Notes: a model not told the origin generated them from the letters alone. A stretch of DNA of 64,000 nucleotides from DATJGF01 sp035495315 (GCA_035495315.1 DATJGF010000241.1:24953-88952), one strand, 5' to 3'; shown: positions 51,711 through 61,438, numbered from the stretch's first letter. Numbers and translations: made by a program.

Positions 51711-52853
51711 ATGCGACAGTTCCTCACCATCGCGACGAACGCGTTCATGGAGCTGGTTCGGCAACCAGTTTTCCTGTTGCTGATGACCAGTTCATCGGTG
51801 TTTGAGATTTTTTTGGCGACACCGTATTACTTCGCGTTTGGAGACGAACCCAAGCTGGTTAAGAACAGCACGCTCGCGGTGATGCTCCTGGCGGGGTTGC
51901 TGGGAGCCGTTTTGAGTGCGGCGGCGTCGCTTGCGCGGGAGTTGCGGGCGGGCACCGCCCTGGCGGTTTTGGCAAAACCGGTAAGTCGTGCCCAATTTCT
52001 GCTGGCCAAATATGTCGGCTTGCTGGCGGCGCTGACACTGCTGAGCTATGTCAATCTCCTAGCGGCACTCTTGTCGAGCCGAATGGCCTTCGACGCTTAT
52101 GGCTCGGCAGACCTGCTGGCGATTGGGATATTCGCCCTCGCCCTGGTGCTGGCCTATCTTATGGGAGGCTTCAGCAACTTCTTCCTGCGCCGCCCCTTCG
52201 TCTCGGACGCGGTCCTTTCCCTTACAGCGACGGTGACGGTGGCATTCATTATCATTAATTTCTATAATAAGGAAGGCGCTCCGCAGGCTTTTGCTACGGG
52301 TGTGGACTGGCGCATGATCCCTGCCGGAATTCTTATCCTGTTTGCGCTCTGGATCCTCGCCGGGCTGGCATTGGCTTGCTCGACCCGGCTCGATATGATC
52401 CCTACCCTGGCGATTTGCTCCGCCTTTTTTCTTCTGGGTATTATGTCCGATTATTTGTTTGGACGTCGCGCCGATCCTGTCTGGCGCTATGCGCTTGAGC
52501 AGGAAAGTTTGAGTACGCGATGGACAGAAAGCCAAAAGCAGCTGTTGAAGGAAATTGTCGCAAAGTATGACAAAGACCGCAACGGCGCGCTGGATACGGC
52601 TGAACGCGCGGGGATCACCAGCGAGGATAAGAGACGTATGACCCATGCGGGCATGGGAGGGGCCTGGTGGGCCGGCGTGCTCTATAGCATTACGCCTAAC
52701 TGGCAACTCTTTTGGCTTGCCGATGCGCTCGATTCGGGCAAGACGACGTTCCACTGGGGGTATGTCGGCAAAGCCTTTGGGTATGTCGTGGCTTACGTCG
52801 GGGCGGTGCTCGCCCTGGCGGTGGTACTATTCGAGGAACGTGAGTTGACGTGA
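51711..52853 (+). CDS. ABC-2 type permease with an embedded EF-hand loop
   Basis: 380 residues. N-terminal span (about 15-40), then clusters of spans at 55-75, 100-120, 130-155, 165-190, 205-225, 230-250 and 350-375, as in NosY/ABC-2 permeases; the motif KPVSRAQFLLAKYVG between spans is typical. A soluble segment at about 258-330 carries a complete EF-hand: helix, loop DKDRNGALDTAE (residues 287-298, with Asp1, Asp3, Asn5, Gly6 and Glu12), helix. The gene opens a co-oriented cluster. No ATPase is directly beside it; the one at 58802 may serve both this and the permease at 60053. Confidence 0.85.
   Translation: MRQFLTIATNAFMELVRQPVFLLLMTSSSVFEIFLATPYYFAFGDEPKLVKNSTLAVMLLAGLLGAVLSAAASLARELRAGTALAVLAKPVSRAQFLLAKYVGLLAALTLLSYVNLLAALLSSRMAFDAYGSADLLAIGIFALALVLAYLMGGFSNFFLRRPFVSDAVLSLTATVTVAFIIINFYNKEGAPQAFATGVDWRMIPAGILILFALWILAGLALACSTRLDMIPTLAICSAFFLLGIMSDYLFGRRADPVWRYALEQESLSTRWTESQKQLLKEIVAKYDKDRNGALDTAERAGITSEDKRRMTHAGMGGAWWAGVLYSITPNWQLFWLADALDSGKTTFHWGYVGKAFGYVVAYVGAVLALAVVLFEERELT
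52569..52604 (+). other. EF-hand calcium-binding loop coding segment
   Basis: 12 codons for the loop DKDRNGALDTAE inside the permease at 51711. It meets the canonical D-x-D-x-N-G-x-x-x-x-x-E pattern, with a hydrophobic Leu at position 8. Confidence 0.8.
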
Positions 52854-52891
52854 TCACAGTGCCCTCTCAACTGTAATTTCAGCGAGTTCAC

Positions 52892-54760
52892 ATGGAAAAG
52901 AATCTGCAGAAAAACAGCCTGGTAAACGCGCTCATGCTGCTCGCGGTCGGCATAGCCGCTTTCGCCGTCGCGCGCTATAGCAATTCGCTCGCCGGCCTGG
53001 TGACGGTTGTCTTTTTCGGGTTGGGCTTGTTGGTCGCAGCCGTAAGCTGGTTTCAAACACGGCTGGAGGAGCGGCAACGTCTGGAAAGATTGGAACTCGA
53101 AGAACTGGCCCGGACCCACGGCGACTCGGCTTTGTTTGAAACCAAGGAAGCAGAGGTATTTCCGGCCCAACGGTCGCGCGAGCAGTTCGAGCGTTTTTTT
53201 GTCCCGGTCTTCACTGTCATACTCTGCCTAATCGAAGCGGGCTCTGCATACCTGCTCTGGCGTTGGCTTTCGGCGAGCACCACCCAGGTCGACCTGAAGC
53301 AGCCCATGGCTGGGACCTTTCTCTTCTTTCTTTGCGGCCTCATACTATTCCTGCTCGGCAGGTTTTCAGCCACATTCGCCCGGCTGGAAAACCAACGGCT
53401 GTTGCGGCCGAGCGCAAGTTACTTGCTGTTGAACGCGATTCTCTGCGCGGTTGTTGGCGCCGGAATCATTGCCGTTCAAGCCGGTTTTCTTAAAGCCGAT
53501 TTTTACGTCGCTCATGCGCTCTGTTTGTTGCTGGCGCTGGTGGCGGTCGAGACATTGGTGAGGCTTGTTCTGGAAGTATATCGGCCACGGGTGAAAGGCA
53601 AAATCGAGCGACCGCTCTATGAAAGCCGGTTGGTCGGCTTATTGGGTCAACCCGAGGGGTTGATCACCACCGCCGCGCAGGCCGTCGATTACCAGTTTGG
53701 CTTTAAGGTCTCCGAGACCTGGTTCTACCGGTTTCTGGAAAGGGCGGTGCTTTGGCTGTTGCCGCTGCAACTCCTCCTGCTGCTGTTGTCCACCAGCCTG
53801 GTGATTATTGAACCCGGCGAGCAAGCCTTGCTCGAGCGATTCGGGCGGCCGGTGGGCGACCGGGCCATTTTGGGGCCGGGGGCACATTTCAAATGGCCTT
53901 GGCCGGTGGATCGCGCTTACCGATTCCGGACGGAGCAGGTCCAAAGCTTCGAAGTCGGGGTGGCCCCCGATAACGAGATGCTCGAGGGCCGTGTCGTTCT
54001 TTGGGCCAAAGCCCACACCAAAGAAGAAAACTTCCTGGTCGCCAACCGGAACAACTCGCTGGGAACCACGAATGAAATCACCGGTAAACGAACTCCACCG
54101 GTGAGCCTGCTGACCGGCAGCATTCCCATCCAGTACCAGATTACGAATTTAGAGGCATGGGCCTACAACAACGAAGATGCCCCATCCTTGCTGCAGGATG
54201 TGGCGACTCGTGAGATTGTGCGGTATTTGGCGGGCGCTGACGTCAATGACCTGCTGTCACGAGGCCGACTGCCGGCTTCACAAGCCCTGGTCAGCCGGAT
54301 CCAGTCGGCGGTGGATGAACACCAGCTTGGGGCGCGGATTGTTTCGGCTGGTTTGCAGGACCTGCATCCGCCCGTCAAGGTGGCCCCCGATTACGAGAAA
54401 GTGGTTGGCGCAACCCAAAGTAAACGGGCGAAGATCCTCGCCGCGTTGGCGGATGAAATTCGGACGAATGCTATGGCCGGCGCTCAGGCCGTAACCGTGG
54501 TTAACCGGGCGAAAGGCGAAAGCGTGGCTCGGCAGATTGGCGCCGTGGCTCAGGCGGGCCTTTTCACCAACCAGATTCCTGCTTTTGCAGCCGCGCCGGC
54601 AGTCTATGCGCAACGCGCGTATCTGCAAACATTCGCCCGCGCGACTGCGAATTCACGCAAGTACATCCTGCTCACGACCAATACTCAGGATGTAATTGTT
54701 TTCGATTTGCAGGAATCCGTCGCCCGCGACCTGCTACAACTTAAAGTGCCTTCCAAATAA
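52892..54760 (+). CDS. HflK-like SPFH protein with a multi-spanning N-terminus
   Basis: 622 residues, much longer than usual HflK (about 350-420). Six or so membrane spans fill residues 10-230 (ALMLLAVGIAAFAVARYS, LVTVVFFGLGLLVAAVSW, FLFFLCGLILFLLGRFSA, and others) and one more around 290-305 precedes the SPFH/band-7 domain (VIIEPGEQALLERFGRPVGD, LGPGAHFKWPWPVDRAYRFR). The C-terminus is helical with Ala/Glu-rich repeats. SPFH proteins build large membrane rings that modulate FtsH or define microdomains. Here three SPFH genes are in a row. Confidence 0.88.
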   Translation: MEKNLQKNSLVNALMLLAVGIAAFAVARYSNSLAGLVTVVFFGLGLLVAAVSWFQTRLEERQRLERLELEELARTHGDSALFETKEAEVFPAQRSREQFERFFVPVFTVILCLIEAGSAYLLWRWLSASTTQVDLKQPMAGTFLFFLCGLILFLLGRFSATFARLENQRLLRPSASYLLLNAILCAVVGAGIIAVQAGFLKADFYVAHALCLLLALVAVETLVRLVLEVYRPRVKGKIERPLYESRLVGLLGQPEGLITTAAQAVDYQFGFKVSETWFYRFLERAVLWLLPLQLLLLLLSTSLVIIEPGEQALLERFGRPVGDRAILGPGAHFKWPWPVDRAYRFRTEQVQSFEVGVAPDNEMLEGRVVLWAKAHTKEENFLVANRNNSLGTTNEITGKRTPPVSLLTGSIPIQYQITNLEAWAYNNEDAPSLLQDVATREIVRYLAGADVNDLLSRGRLPASQALVSRIQSAVDEHQLGARIVSAGLQDLHPPVKVAPDYEKVVGATQSKRAKILAALADEIRTNAMAGAQAVTVVNRAKGESVARQIGAVAQAGLFTNQIPAFAAAPAVYAQRAYLQTFARATANSRKYILLTTNTQDVIVFDLQESVARDLLQLKVPSK

Positions 54761-54770
54761 TGCTTTTATC

Positions 54771-55679
54771 ATGAAACGCAACGTCCTTTCCATTGCCGTC
54801 GGCGCCTTGCTGATATTCATCGTAGGCCTCTTGCTCTTTGTTTATCAGGTCCGCAAATCCGAAGTCGTCGTCGTGACCCGCTTTGGCAAACCCACTCGCG
54901 ATGTGGTCGAACCCGGCCCGCATTGGCGGCTGCCCTGGCCGATTGAGAACATCCATCGGTTTGATCAACGCGTGCAGAACTTCGAAGACAAATTTACCGA
55001 GGGCTTGACCGCCGATAATTTTAACCTGCTGACTTCCGTCTACGTCGGCTGGCAGATCACCAATGCGGCGGAGTTCTTCCCCCGGTTCGCCGGGGGCGCC
55101 GAGCCGATCGCCGAGGCTGAGAAGACCCTCGATCGCATGCTCGGTAACGCCAAAGCTGCGGTCGTCGGCAAACATCCGCTGGCGGACTTTCTCTCCCCGG
55201 TCGGCGAAGGAAACAAGTTTGTCGACATCGAGAAGGAGATTCTAGGTATCGTCGAGTCCCAGGTGCAGGCGAACAATTACGGGCTCAAGATAGTCTTCCT
55301 TGGGGTCAAGAAGCTAGGCTTGCCGGAGAATGTGACTCAGCAGGTCTTCGACCGCATGCAGTCTGAGCGCAAGGTCTTAACCGAACGATCACAGTCGGAA
55401 GGCGAGGCTGAAGCGCAGCGAATCCACTCCGAGGCCGACCGCAAAGCTCAGGAGTTGCTCGCCAACGCCGAAAGTGAAGCGACTCAAATCCGCGGCAAGG
55501 GCGAAGCAGAAGCCGCCAAGTCGCTCGCCGAATTTCAAAAGAATCCGGAGCTCGCGAATTTCATCTTTCGGTTGAATGCTCTCGAAAACTCGCTCAAAGA
55601 CAAATCGACGCTCATTTTCGACCAGCGCACACCTCCATTTGATTTATTCCGCGGAGTATCCACCAACCTTGTCAAGTGA
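54771..55679 (+). CDS. hflC: HflC-like SPFH protein
   Basis: 302 residues from ATG 54771, 10 bases after the previous stop; an upstream frame start at 54696 overlaps that gene and is rejected. One N-terminal span (SIAVGALLIFIVGLLLFVYQ), then a band-7 domain (VVVVTRFGKPTRDVVEPGPH) and a long coiled-coil (SEGEAEAQRIHSEADRKAQE, GKGEAEAAKSLAEFQK), as in HflC. It should pair with the HflK-like proteins on both sides to form a heteromeric ring at the inner membrane. Confidence 0.9.
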   Translation: MKRNVLSIAVGALLIFIVGLLLFVYQVRKSEVVVVTRFGKPTRDVVEPGPHWRLPWPIENIHRFDQRVQNFEDKFTEGLTADNFNLLTSVYVGWQITNAAEFFPRFAGGAEPIAEAEKTLDRMLGNAKAAVVGKHPLADFLSPVGEGNKFVDIEKEILGIVESQVQANNYGLKIVFLGVKKLGLPENVTQQVFDRMQSERKVLTERSQSEGEAEAQRIHSEADRKAQELLANAESEATQIRGKGEAEAAKSLAEFQKNPELANFIFRLNALENSLKDKSTLIFDQRTPPFDLFRGVSTNLVK

Positions 55680-56767
55680 GTATGACCGTCGAACCTCAAA
55701 ACGATTTACGCCCGCCGGAAACCCCTGTTGACGCTGGGTCGCAAGCATTGTCCGAAGCGCTGCGCAGCAGCTTCAGCATTGTCAAATTCGTCATGCTGCT
55801 GCTGGTCGCCCTGTTTTTGGCTTCTGGCGTCTTTACGGTCGGCCCGCAGGAACGCGCGATTATTATTCGCCTCGGCAAGCCGCTGGGTGAAGGGGAAAAG
55901 GCATTATTAGGCCCGGGTCTGCATTATTCGCTGCCGTACCCGATAGATGAGTATGTGAAGGTCCCGATTACGGCGATCCAAAAGGTGAGGACCTCCGTCG
56001 GTTGGTTTGCCGTGACCCCGGCGCAGGAGGTTTCCGGCGAAGACCGGAACCCGCTTCCTGTCACCACGCCGATGGATCCGCAAGTTGATGGATACGTGCT
56101 CACCGCGGATAACAATATCGTTCATTCGCGAGTCACCCTGACCTACCACATCGCCGATCCCATCGGGTTCATTTTTAACTTCGTCAATGCGTCCAACGCT
56201 GTGCTCAACGCGCTGGATAACGCGCTTATCTACGCTGCCTCTCAGTACAAGGTTGACGACATTCTCACACGCGATGTGGCCGGCTTCAAGGAAACCGTCC
56301 GCAAACGCGTCGCCGACGTGGTCAGCCGTGAGCGTCAGGACCTGGGCATCGTGGTGGAAGATTGTCAGGTCGAATCCCGGTCCCCGCGCCAGTTGCAGGA
56401 CGCCTTTGCCAATGTGCTGAAGGCCGAAGTCACACGGAATAAAGTGCTGGATGAGGCGCGCATCTACGAGAATGCGACGGTCAATCGGGCCAGCGCGGAC
56501 GCCCAATCGCGCATCAACGCAGCCGAATCGGAACGGGCGCGGCTGGTGAATGATATTCGAAGTCAGGCTGATCGCTTTAACGACATCCTTCCCAAGTATC
56601 GCGCCAACCCCGACCTGTTTGTTCAGCAACGCCTTGCCGAGACGCTAGGGCGGGTGCTGACCAATGCGCAGGATAAAATCTTTTTGACCGAGGGCCACGA
56701 TGGCAGGCCGAAGGAACTGCGGTTATTATTGAATCGCGAAGCGCCGAAACAGGAATCAAAGCCGTAA
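55676..56767 (+). CDS. hflK: HflK-like SPFH protein (third of the trio)
   Basis: 363 residues from GTG 55676, overlapping the hflC stop codon by 4 bases; ATG 55682 is an equally plausible start. One span (FVMLLLVALFLASGVFTVGP), band-7 domain (QERAIIIRLGKPLGEGEKAL, GLHYSLPYPIDEYVKVPI) and helical C-terminus (FKETVRKRVADVVSRERQDL, NRASADAQSRINAAESERAR). Size and motifs are closest to true HflK, so the 52892 protein may be an extra, specialised subunit. Confidence 0.88.
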   Translation: MSMTVEPQNDLRPPETPVDAGSQALSEALRSSFSIVKFVMLLLVALFLASGVFTVGPQERAIIIRLGKPLGEGEKALLGPGLHYSLPYPIDEYVKVPITAIQKVRTSVGWFAVTPAQEVSGEDRNPLPVTTPMDPQVDGYVLTADNNIVHSRVTLTYHIADPIGFIFNFVNASNAVLNALDNALIYAASQYKVDDILTRDVAGFKETVRKRVADVVSRERQDLGIVVEDCQVESRSPRQLQDAFANVLKAEVTRNKVLDEARIYENATVNRASADAQSRINAAESERARLVNDIRSQADRFNDILPKYRANPDLFVQQRLAETLGRVLTNAQDKIFLTEGHDGRPKELRLLLNREAPKQESKP

Positions 56768-56776
56768 CCAGAATCT

Positions 56777-58789
56777 ATGCAAGTCACCTCCTTACTAAGC
56801 CGCCACGAACACGCTGAAGAAAATTGCAGCGCCTGCGGCGCCGACCACGAACACACCCCCGTGCAGCTGTGGCAAACCCTTGTTGGGGTGCTGTTTGTCA
56901 TCAACGGATTTTTGGTGGACTGGTTTTTCCAGCAAGGCCACGCGGTGGCGAGTGCCAGCGCCTTTCTCGGTGCAATCACCCTCGGTTATCCGATTGTTTG
57001 GACCGCTATTAAGGACATTTATCGCGGTCTGCTCAGCATTAACGAGCTGGTCGCCATCGCGGTGCTCGCCGCGTTCGCCTCGGGTGATTATAAGACGGCC
57101 GGCGTGGTGGCCTTCTTCATGCTGATGGGGGAGATCATTGAGACTCGCACTGCCGAGGGCGCCCGTGCCTCGATCGAATCGCTCATAAAACTTACTCCCA
57201 CTAAAGCACGACGTATTACGCCGCAGGGTGAAGAGGAGATTTCCGCGAGCAATTTGGCGGTGGGCGATATGATCCGGATTCGTCCCGGGGACAACGTTGC
57301 CGCCGACGGCATCATCGTCACCGGGCAGGGTTCCTTCAACCAGTCAACGATCACGGGCGAATCCTTGCCGGTGGACAAGAAGCCGGGTGATGAGGTATTT
57401 GCCGGAACTCAGAATCTCACCGGGGTGTTGGAGATCAAGGTGAGCCGCGCCGGCCAGGACACGACGCTCGGGCGTGTGCGCGAACTCATTCTCGCGGCCG
57501 AAAAAACCAAACTGCCGATCATGAAGATTGTGGACCAATACATGGGCTTTTATACCCCGTTGGTGTTGGTCATCGCGGCTCTGGTTTGGGCCTTTACGCG
57601 GCGGTTGGACAACGTTATTTCGGTGATCATCTTCAGTTGCCCATGCGCATTTATTCTCGCGACACCGACGGCGATGGTGGCGGCGCTGTCGGCTGCCGCC
57701 CGATTGGGAATCCTCATCAAGAACGTCGCCGACATAGAACTGGCGGCGAAGATTAACGCCTTCATTTTCGACAAAACCGGCACACTAACCACCGGCGAGC
57801 TGGCCGTCAGCCGACTGGCGCCTATCGGTGAGACCAAACCGGCCGAGTTGCTGCGCCTGGCCGCTTCCGCCGAGAAATACAGCAATCACCCAACAGCGAA
57901 GGCCTTGGCGCAACTCGCCGCGGAAGCCGGCGTCGCGTTGATTGAGCCGAAAAATTTTTCCGAGGCTGCCGGCCGTGGTATCAAAGCAGAGGTCAATGGC
58001 GATCATGTGCTCGTGGGCAGGGCGCAATGGCTTAAGGACAATGCGGTGAAAGAGGAATTTCTGCAGTCAGTCGACTTAAACGAGACGGAAGGCTGGAGCT
58101 TGATCTTTGTCGCGCGTGGAAACCGGTGCATCGGCTGGGTTGGCTTGCAGGATCAAACGCGGGCGGAAGCGCGGGAATCGCTGGCAGAACTTAAAGCGAG
58201 CGGCGTGCGGCGTATTTCAATGGTCTCTGGTGATCGTCAGCCGGTGGCGGTGCGGGTCGCACAGGAAATTGGTTGCGAGGAAGCCAAAGGCGAGTGTCTG
58301 CCGCAGCATAAGGTCGAGTTCGTCCGCAGCGTTAAAGCAAAGGGCTATAATGTCGCCGTGGTCGGGGATGGGGTAAATGACGCTCCTGCGCTCGCCGCCG
58401 GCGATATCGGCATTGCGATGGGAGCGGCCGGTAGCGAAGTCGCGATCCACAGTGCCACCATCGCGCTGATGAATAACGACCTGCGGCGCCTGCCATTTCT
58501 CGTGAAGTTGTCTCAAAGCACTCGAAACGTGATTAACCAGAATTTTCTTTTCGGTGTCGCTTTCATCATCACGGGCATGACCCTTTCCGCATTGGGCAAG
58601 GTGCCGCCGGTGCTGGCCGCGGCGATGCATACAACCGGATCCCTCTTTGTGGTTTTCAATAGTGCGCGCCTGGTGCGCAAAGGCGAGGAACTGGAACACT
58701 ATCACCCGGAGCCAGTCACTCCAAAGCCGCCGCGACCGGCAGCCCCGAGTTCGCGTTCCGAGCCGGAATTAGCGGTCGGTTCAGTCTAA
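56777..58789 (+). CDS. P1B-type heavy-metal-translocating ATPase
   Basis: 670 residues. No HMA domain; instead a short N-terminal His/Cys cluster (HEHAEENCSACGADHEHT). Actuator TGES, the ion site SCPCAFILATPTAM in the sixth span, phosphorylation site DKTGTLTTGE, the HP motif SNHPTAKALAQ and hinge GDGVNDAPALA are intact. The last span has HTTGSLFVVFNSARL instead of the D-x-G of Zn/Cd pumps or the NxxxYN/MxxS of Cu pumps, so the metal is uncertain: zinc/cobalt-type is as likely as copper. It is 9 bases after the third SPFH gene and is clearly part of the cluster. Confidence 0.92.
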   Translation: MQVTSLLSRHEHAEENCSACGADHEHTPVQLWQTLVGVLFVINGFLVDWFFQQGHAVASASAFLGAITLGYPIVWTAIKDIYRGLLSINELVAIAVLAAFASGDYKTAGVVAFFMLMGEIIETRTAEGARASIESLIKLTPTKARRITPQGEEEISASNLAVGDMIRIRPGDNVAADGIIVTGQGSFNQSTITGESLPVDKKPGDEVFAGTQNLTGVLEIKVSRAGQDTTLGRVRELILAAEKTKLPIMKIVDQYMGFYTPLVLVIAALVWAFTRRLDNVISVIIFSCPCAFILATPTAMVAALSAAARLGILIKNVADIELAAKINAFIFDKTGTLTTGELAVSRLAPIGETKPAELLRLAASAEKYSNHPTAKALAQLAAEAGVALIEPKNFSEAAGRGIKAEVNGDHVLVGRAQWLKDNAVKEEFLQSVDLNETEGWSLIFVARGNRCIGWVGLQDQTRAEARESLAELKASGVRRISMVSGDRQPVAVRVAQEIGCEEAKGECLPQHKVEFVRSVKAKGYNVAVVGDGVNDAPALAAGDIGIAMGAAGSEVAIHSATIALMNNDLRRLPFLVKLSQSTRNVINQNFLFGVAFIITGMTLSALGKVPPVLAAAMHTTGSLFVVFNSARLVRKGEELEHYHPEPVTPKPPRPAAPSSRSEPELAVGSV

Positions 58790-58801
58790 GTTCAGACCGC
58801 T

Positions 58802-60016
58802 ATGGCCACCAATCTGCTCGAACCCGCCCCGCAGGCCGGTCTCCGCACCTCACCACCGAACGGCGAGGTCGTCGTGTCGGTTCGTGGTCTTACCAAGATC
58901 TTCAAGGATTTTTGGAATCGACCCAAGGCGCGCGCGGTGGACAATGTTGATTTTGAGGTTCGGCGCGGAGAGGTCTTTGGGCTGCTGGGCCCGAACGGAT
59001 CCGGCAAATCGACGACGGTGAAATTGATTCTTGGTTTGCTGCATCCGACCAAAGGGCATATCGAGGTTTTCGGCCACTCCCCGCGGCACGTCGCGACCAA
59101 GTCGCTCATCGGTTATTTGCCCGAGGAGTCATATCTCTATCGTTACCTCAATTCGCGCGAGACCCTGCAATTCTTTGGCAACCTGTTTGAATTGCCGAAA
59201 GAGATACGACAGGAGCGAACGGAACAATTGTTAGAGATGGTTGGGCTGAGCCAGGCGCAAATGCGTGCCGTCGGCGAGTTCTCCAAGGGTATGCAGCGGC
59301 GTATTGGTTTGGCCCAGGCGCTCATTAACGACCCGGCACTGGTGATACTGGATGAGCCGACTTCCGGTTTGGACCCAATCGGGTGCAAAGAGGTGAAGGA
59401 CCTGATCAAGGCCTTGGCTCAACGAGGCAAAACCGTGATTCTGAGCAGCCATCTGCTGGCGGATGTCGAGGACGTTTGCGATCGTGTAGTCATTTATTAC
59501 GGCGGCCGAATTCAGGCTATGGGCACCTTGAAAGAACTGCTCGCTACTCCCGATGCTATCCGCATCACGACGCCCGCCCTGCCCCGCCTCACCATGGAAC
59601 GCGTCCTGGAGCTCATTCGCCAGGACGTCGCTGCCGATAAGGTCCGCATCGACACGCCCACTCAGAATCTCGAGAGTTATTTTCTCGAAGTCGTACAAAG
59701 AGCGCGGCAGGCAGCGGCTGCAACTTCGGGCGCCATCTCCGGCGCACAAGTCGCGGCCTATCTGCGCGGCGATGCGGAAAAGAAACTGGGAGGCGAAAAG
59801 ATCCTCGAACGGCTAACTGCGGCTCAACCTGCCAAACCGGTCTCGGCGCCTGCCCCCATGCCTGGTTCCACCGTTGACGAGAAAAAACTCGACGCATTGA
59901 CGCAGGCTAACGCGCCCGCGGTTCCCGCACCCAAACCCGTCGCTGAACCTGATAAATCGGCAGAACTGCAGAAGGCCGACGAAAAGTTGTCTTCTTTGCT
60001 GGGCAAGCCGAAATGA
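58802..60016 (+). CDS. ABC transporter ATP-binding protein with a Pro/Ala-rich tail
   Basis: 404 residues. Residues 15-250 are a normal ATPase: Walker A GPNGSGKSTT, Q-loop YLPEESYLYRYL, signature EFSKGMQRRIGLA (degenerate LSGGQ), Walker B LVILDEPTSGLDP, H-loop SSHL. Residues 300-404 are a low-complexity Ala/Pro/Lys tail with no known domain. It pairs most likely with the permease at 60053 and possibly also with that at 51711. Confidence 0.92.
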   Translation: MATNLLEPAPQAGLRTSPPNGEVVVSVRGLTKIFKDFWNRPKARAVDNVDFEVRRGEVFGLLGPNGSGKSTTVKLILGLLHPTKGHIEVFGHSPRHVATKSLIGYLPEESYLYRYLNSRETLQFFGNLFELPKEIRQERTEQLLEMVGLSQAQMRAVGEFSKGMQRRIGLAQALINDPALVILDEPTSGLDPIGCKEVKDLIKALAQRGKTVILSSHLLADVEDVCDRVVIYYGGRIQAMGTLKELLATPDAIRITTPALPRLTMERVLELIRQDVAADKVRIDTPTQNLESYFLEVVQRARQAAAATSGAISGAQVAAYLRGDAEKKLGGEKILERLTAAQPAKPVSAPAPMPGSTVDEKKLDALTQANAPAVPAPKPVAEPDKSAELQKADEKLSSLLGKPK

Positions 60017-60052
60017 GGATCGACCGCATCGCAGGTCTTTGTCGCTGAAGTC

Positions 60053-61438
60053 ATGCAACAACTGCTGGCTATCGCCTGGTTAACTTGGAAGGCCGCTTTT
60101 CGGTACCGGCTGTTCCTGGTAATTGCGGTTTTGCTGCTGGGTTCGGTGGTCGGATTGCCACTGTTGCTTAAAGATGACGGAACTGCTCGTGGCTTCACTC
60201 AGATCCTGATCACCTACACCTTGGGCACCATTAGCGCCTTGCTCGGCTTATCCACGCTCTGGCTGGCTTGTGGCACCCTCGCCCGCGACATCGAAGAGTG
60301 CCAAATGCAGGTCGTCGCGGTGAAACCAATCGCGCGCTGGCAGATTTGGCTAGGCAAATGGCTGGGATTGATCTCGCTCAACGCCGCACTCTTGACTCTC
60401 TCGGGGCTGGGCGTTTTTGGCCTGCTGGAATGGCGAGCGACTCGATTGCCGCCGGAGCAGCAAAAGGTGCTGCGCACTGAGGTGCTCGTCGCGCGCGGTT
60501 CGGTGAAGCAGGCCAACCGGGACAAAGAAATAGACGAGGCCACTGATCGCTTGCTCCGCGAGCGCCTGAAAAAAAATCCCGTGGATCGGGTCGATCTTGC
60601 CGAGGTGAGGAAACAAATTCGGGAACAGGTCAAAGCTGAATTCCAGGTCGTGCCCCCGGGTTATTACCGGCCTTGGACGCTGGATTTAGGTCTGGCGAGC
60701 CGCTCATTACGCGACCAACCGCTGCAGCTCAGGGTTAAGTTCAATGCGGCTGAAAAGAGTCGTTCGGGCACCTTCGATGGGGTTTGGGGCATTGGTGTGC
60801 CGCGCAAGACCCAGACGTGGAAGAGTGACGTGATGAGCCTCTCGCCCGATACTTATCACGAGTTTCAAATCCCGCCGAATCTTTTCGATGAGAAGGGCGT
60901 GCTGACGATAAATTTCTACAACCCAAACGATACCGCCTTGTTGTTTCCGATTGAGGACGGTTTCGAAGTGCTCTATCGCGAAGGTGGTTTTGGTCTGAAC
61001 TTTGCCCGCGGGTTGGCGATTATCTTTTGCTGGATGTCATTGCTCGCCGCGCTCGGCCTGGCCTCGGCGAGTTTTCTTTCTTTCCCGGTAGCGGCGTTCT
61101 TCTCGCTCGGGCTGTTGACGATGGTGCTCGCCAGCGGCACGATGGCCAATGCTGTCTCCGAGGGAACGATTGCCAGTTACAATGCCGAAAAAGGCACGAA
61201 GGGTTTCACGCCGGCGGACGTCATTATTATCCCAACATTCAAGGCGGTGCTGGCGGTCATTAATCTCGCCAAGGAGTTTTCCCCGATCGATTCGCTCAGC
61301 ACCGGCCGCAGCATTACCTGGGGACATTTGGCGCAGGCCTTCGGCCAAATCGTGATCGTCCTCGGCGGTTTGTTTGCCCTCTTCGGTATTTTTGTTTTCA
61401 CCCGGCGCGAGCTCGCCACTGCTCAAGGAACGCAGTGA
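60053..61438 (+). CDS. ABC transporter permease with a large soluble insert
   Basis: 461 residues. Three N-terminal spans (about 20-40, 55-75, 100-125), a soluble stretch of about 180 residues (125-310) with a helical part and a beta-rich domain (PLQLRVKFNAAEKSRSGTFD, YHEFQIPPNLFDEKGVLTIN), then three C-terminal spans (about 325-345, 350-375, 430-450). It follows the ATPase gene by 36 bases. ABC-2-like exporter; substrate unknown. The beta domain is probably on the outer face and could contact substrate or SPFH partners. Confidence 0.85.
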   Translation: MQQLLAIAWLTWKAAFRYRLFLVIAVLLLGSVVGLPLLLKDDGTARGFTQILITYTLGTISALLGLSTLWLACGTLARDIEECQMQVVAVKPIARWQIWLGKWLGLISLNAALLTLSGLGVFGLLEWRATRLPPEQQKVLRTEVLVARGSVKQANRDKEIDEATDRLLRERLKKNPVDRVDLAEVRKQIREQVKAEFQVVPPGYYRPWTLDLGLASRSLRDQPLQLRVKFNAAEKSRSGTFDGVWGIGVPRKTQTWKSDVMSLSPDTYHEFQIPPNLFDEKGVLTINFYNPNDTALLFPIEDGFEVLYREGGFGLNFARGLAIIFCWMSLLAALGLASASFLSFPVAAFFSLGLLTMVLASGTMANAVSEGTIASYNAEKGTKGFTPADVIIIPTFKAVLAVINLAKEFSPIDSLSTGRSITWGHLAQAFGQIVIVLGGLFALFGIFVFTRRELATAQGTQ

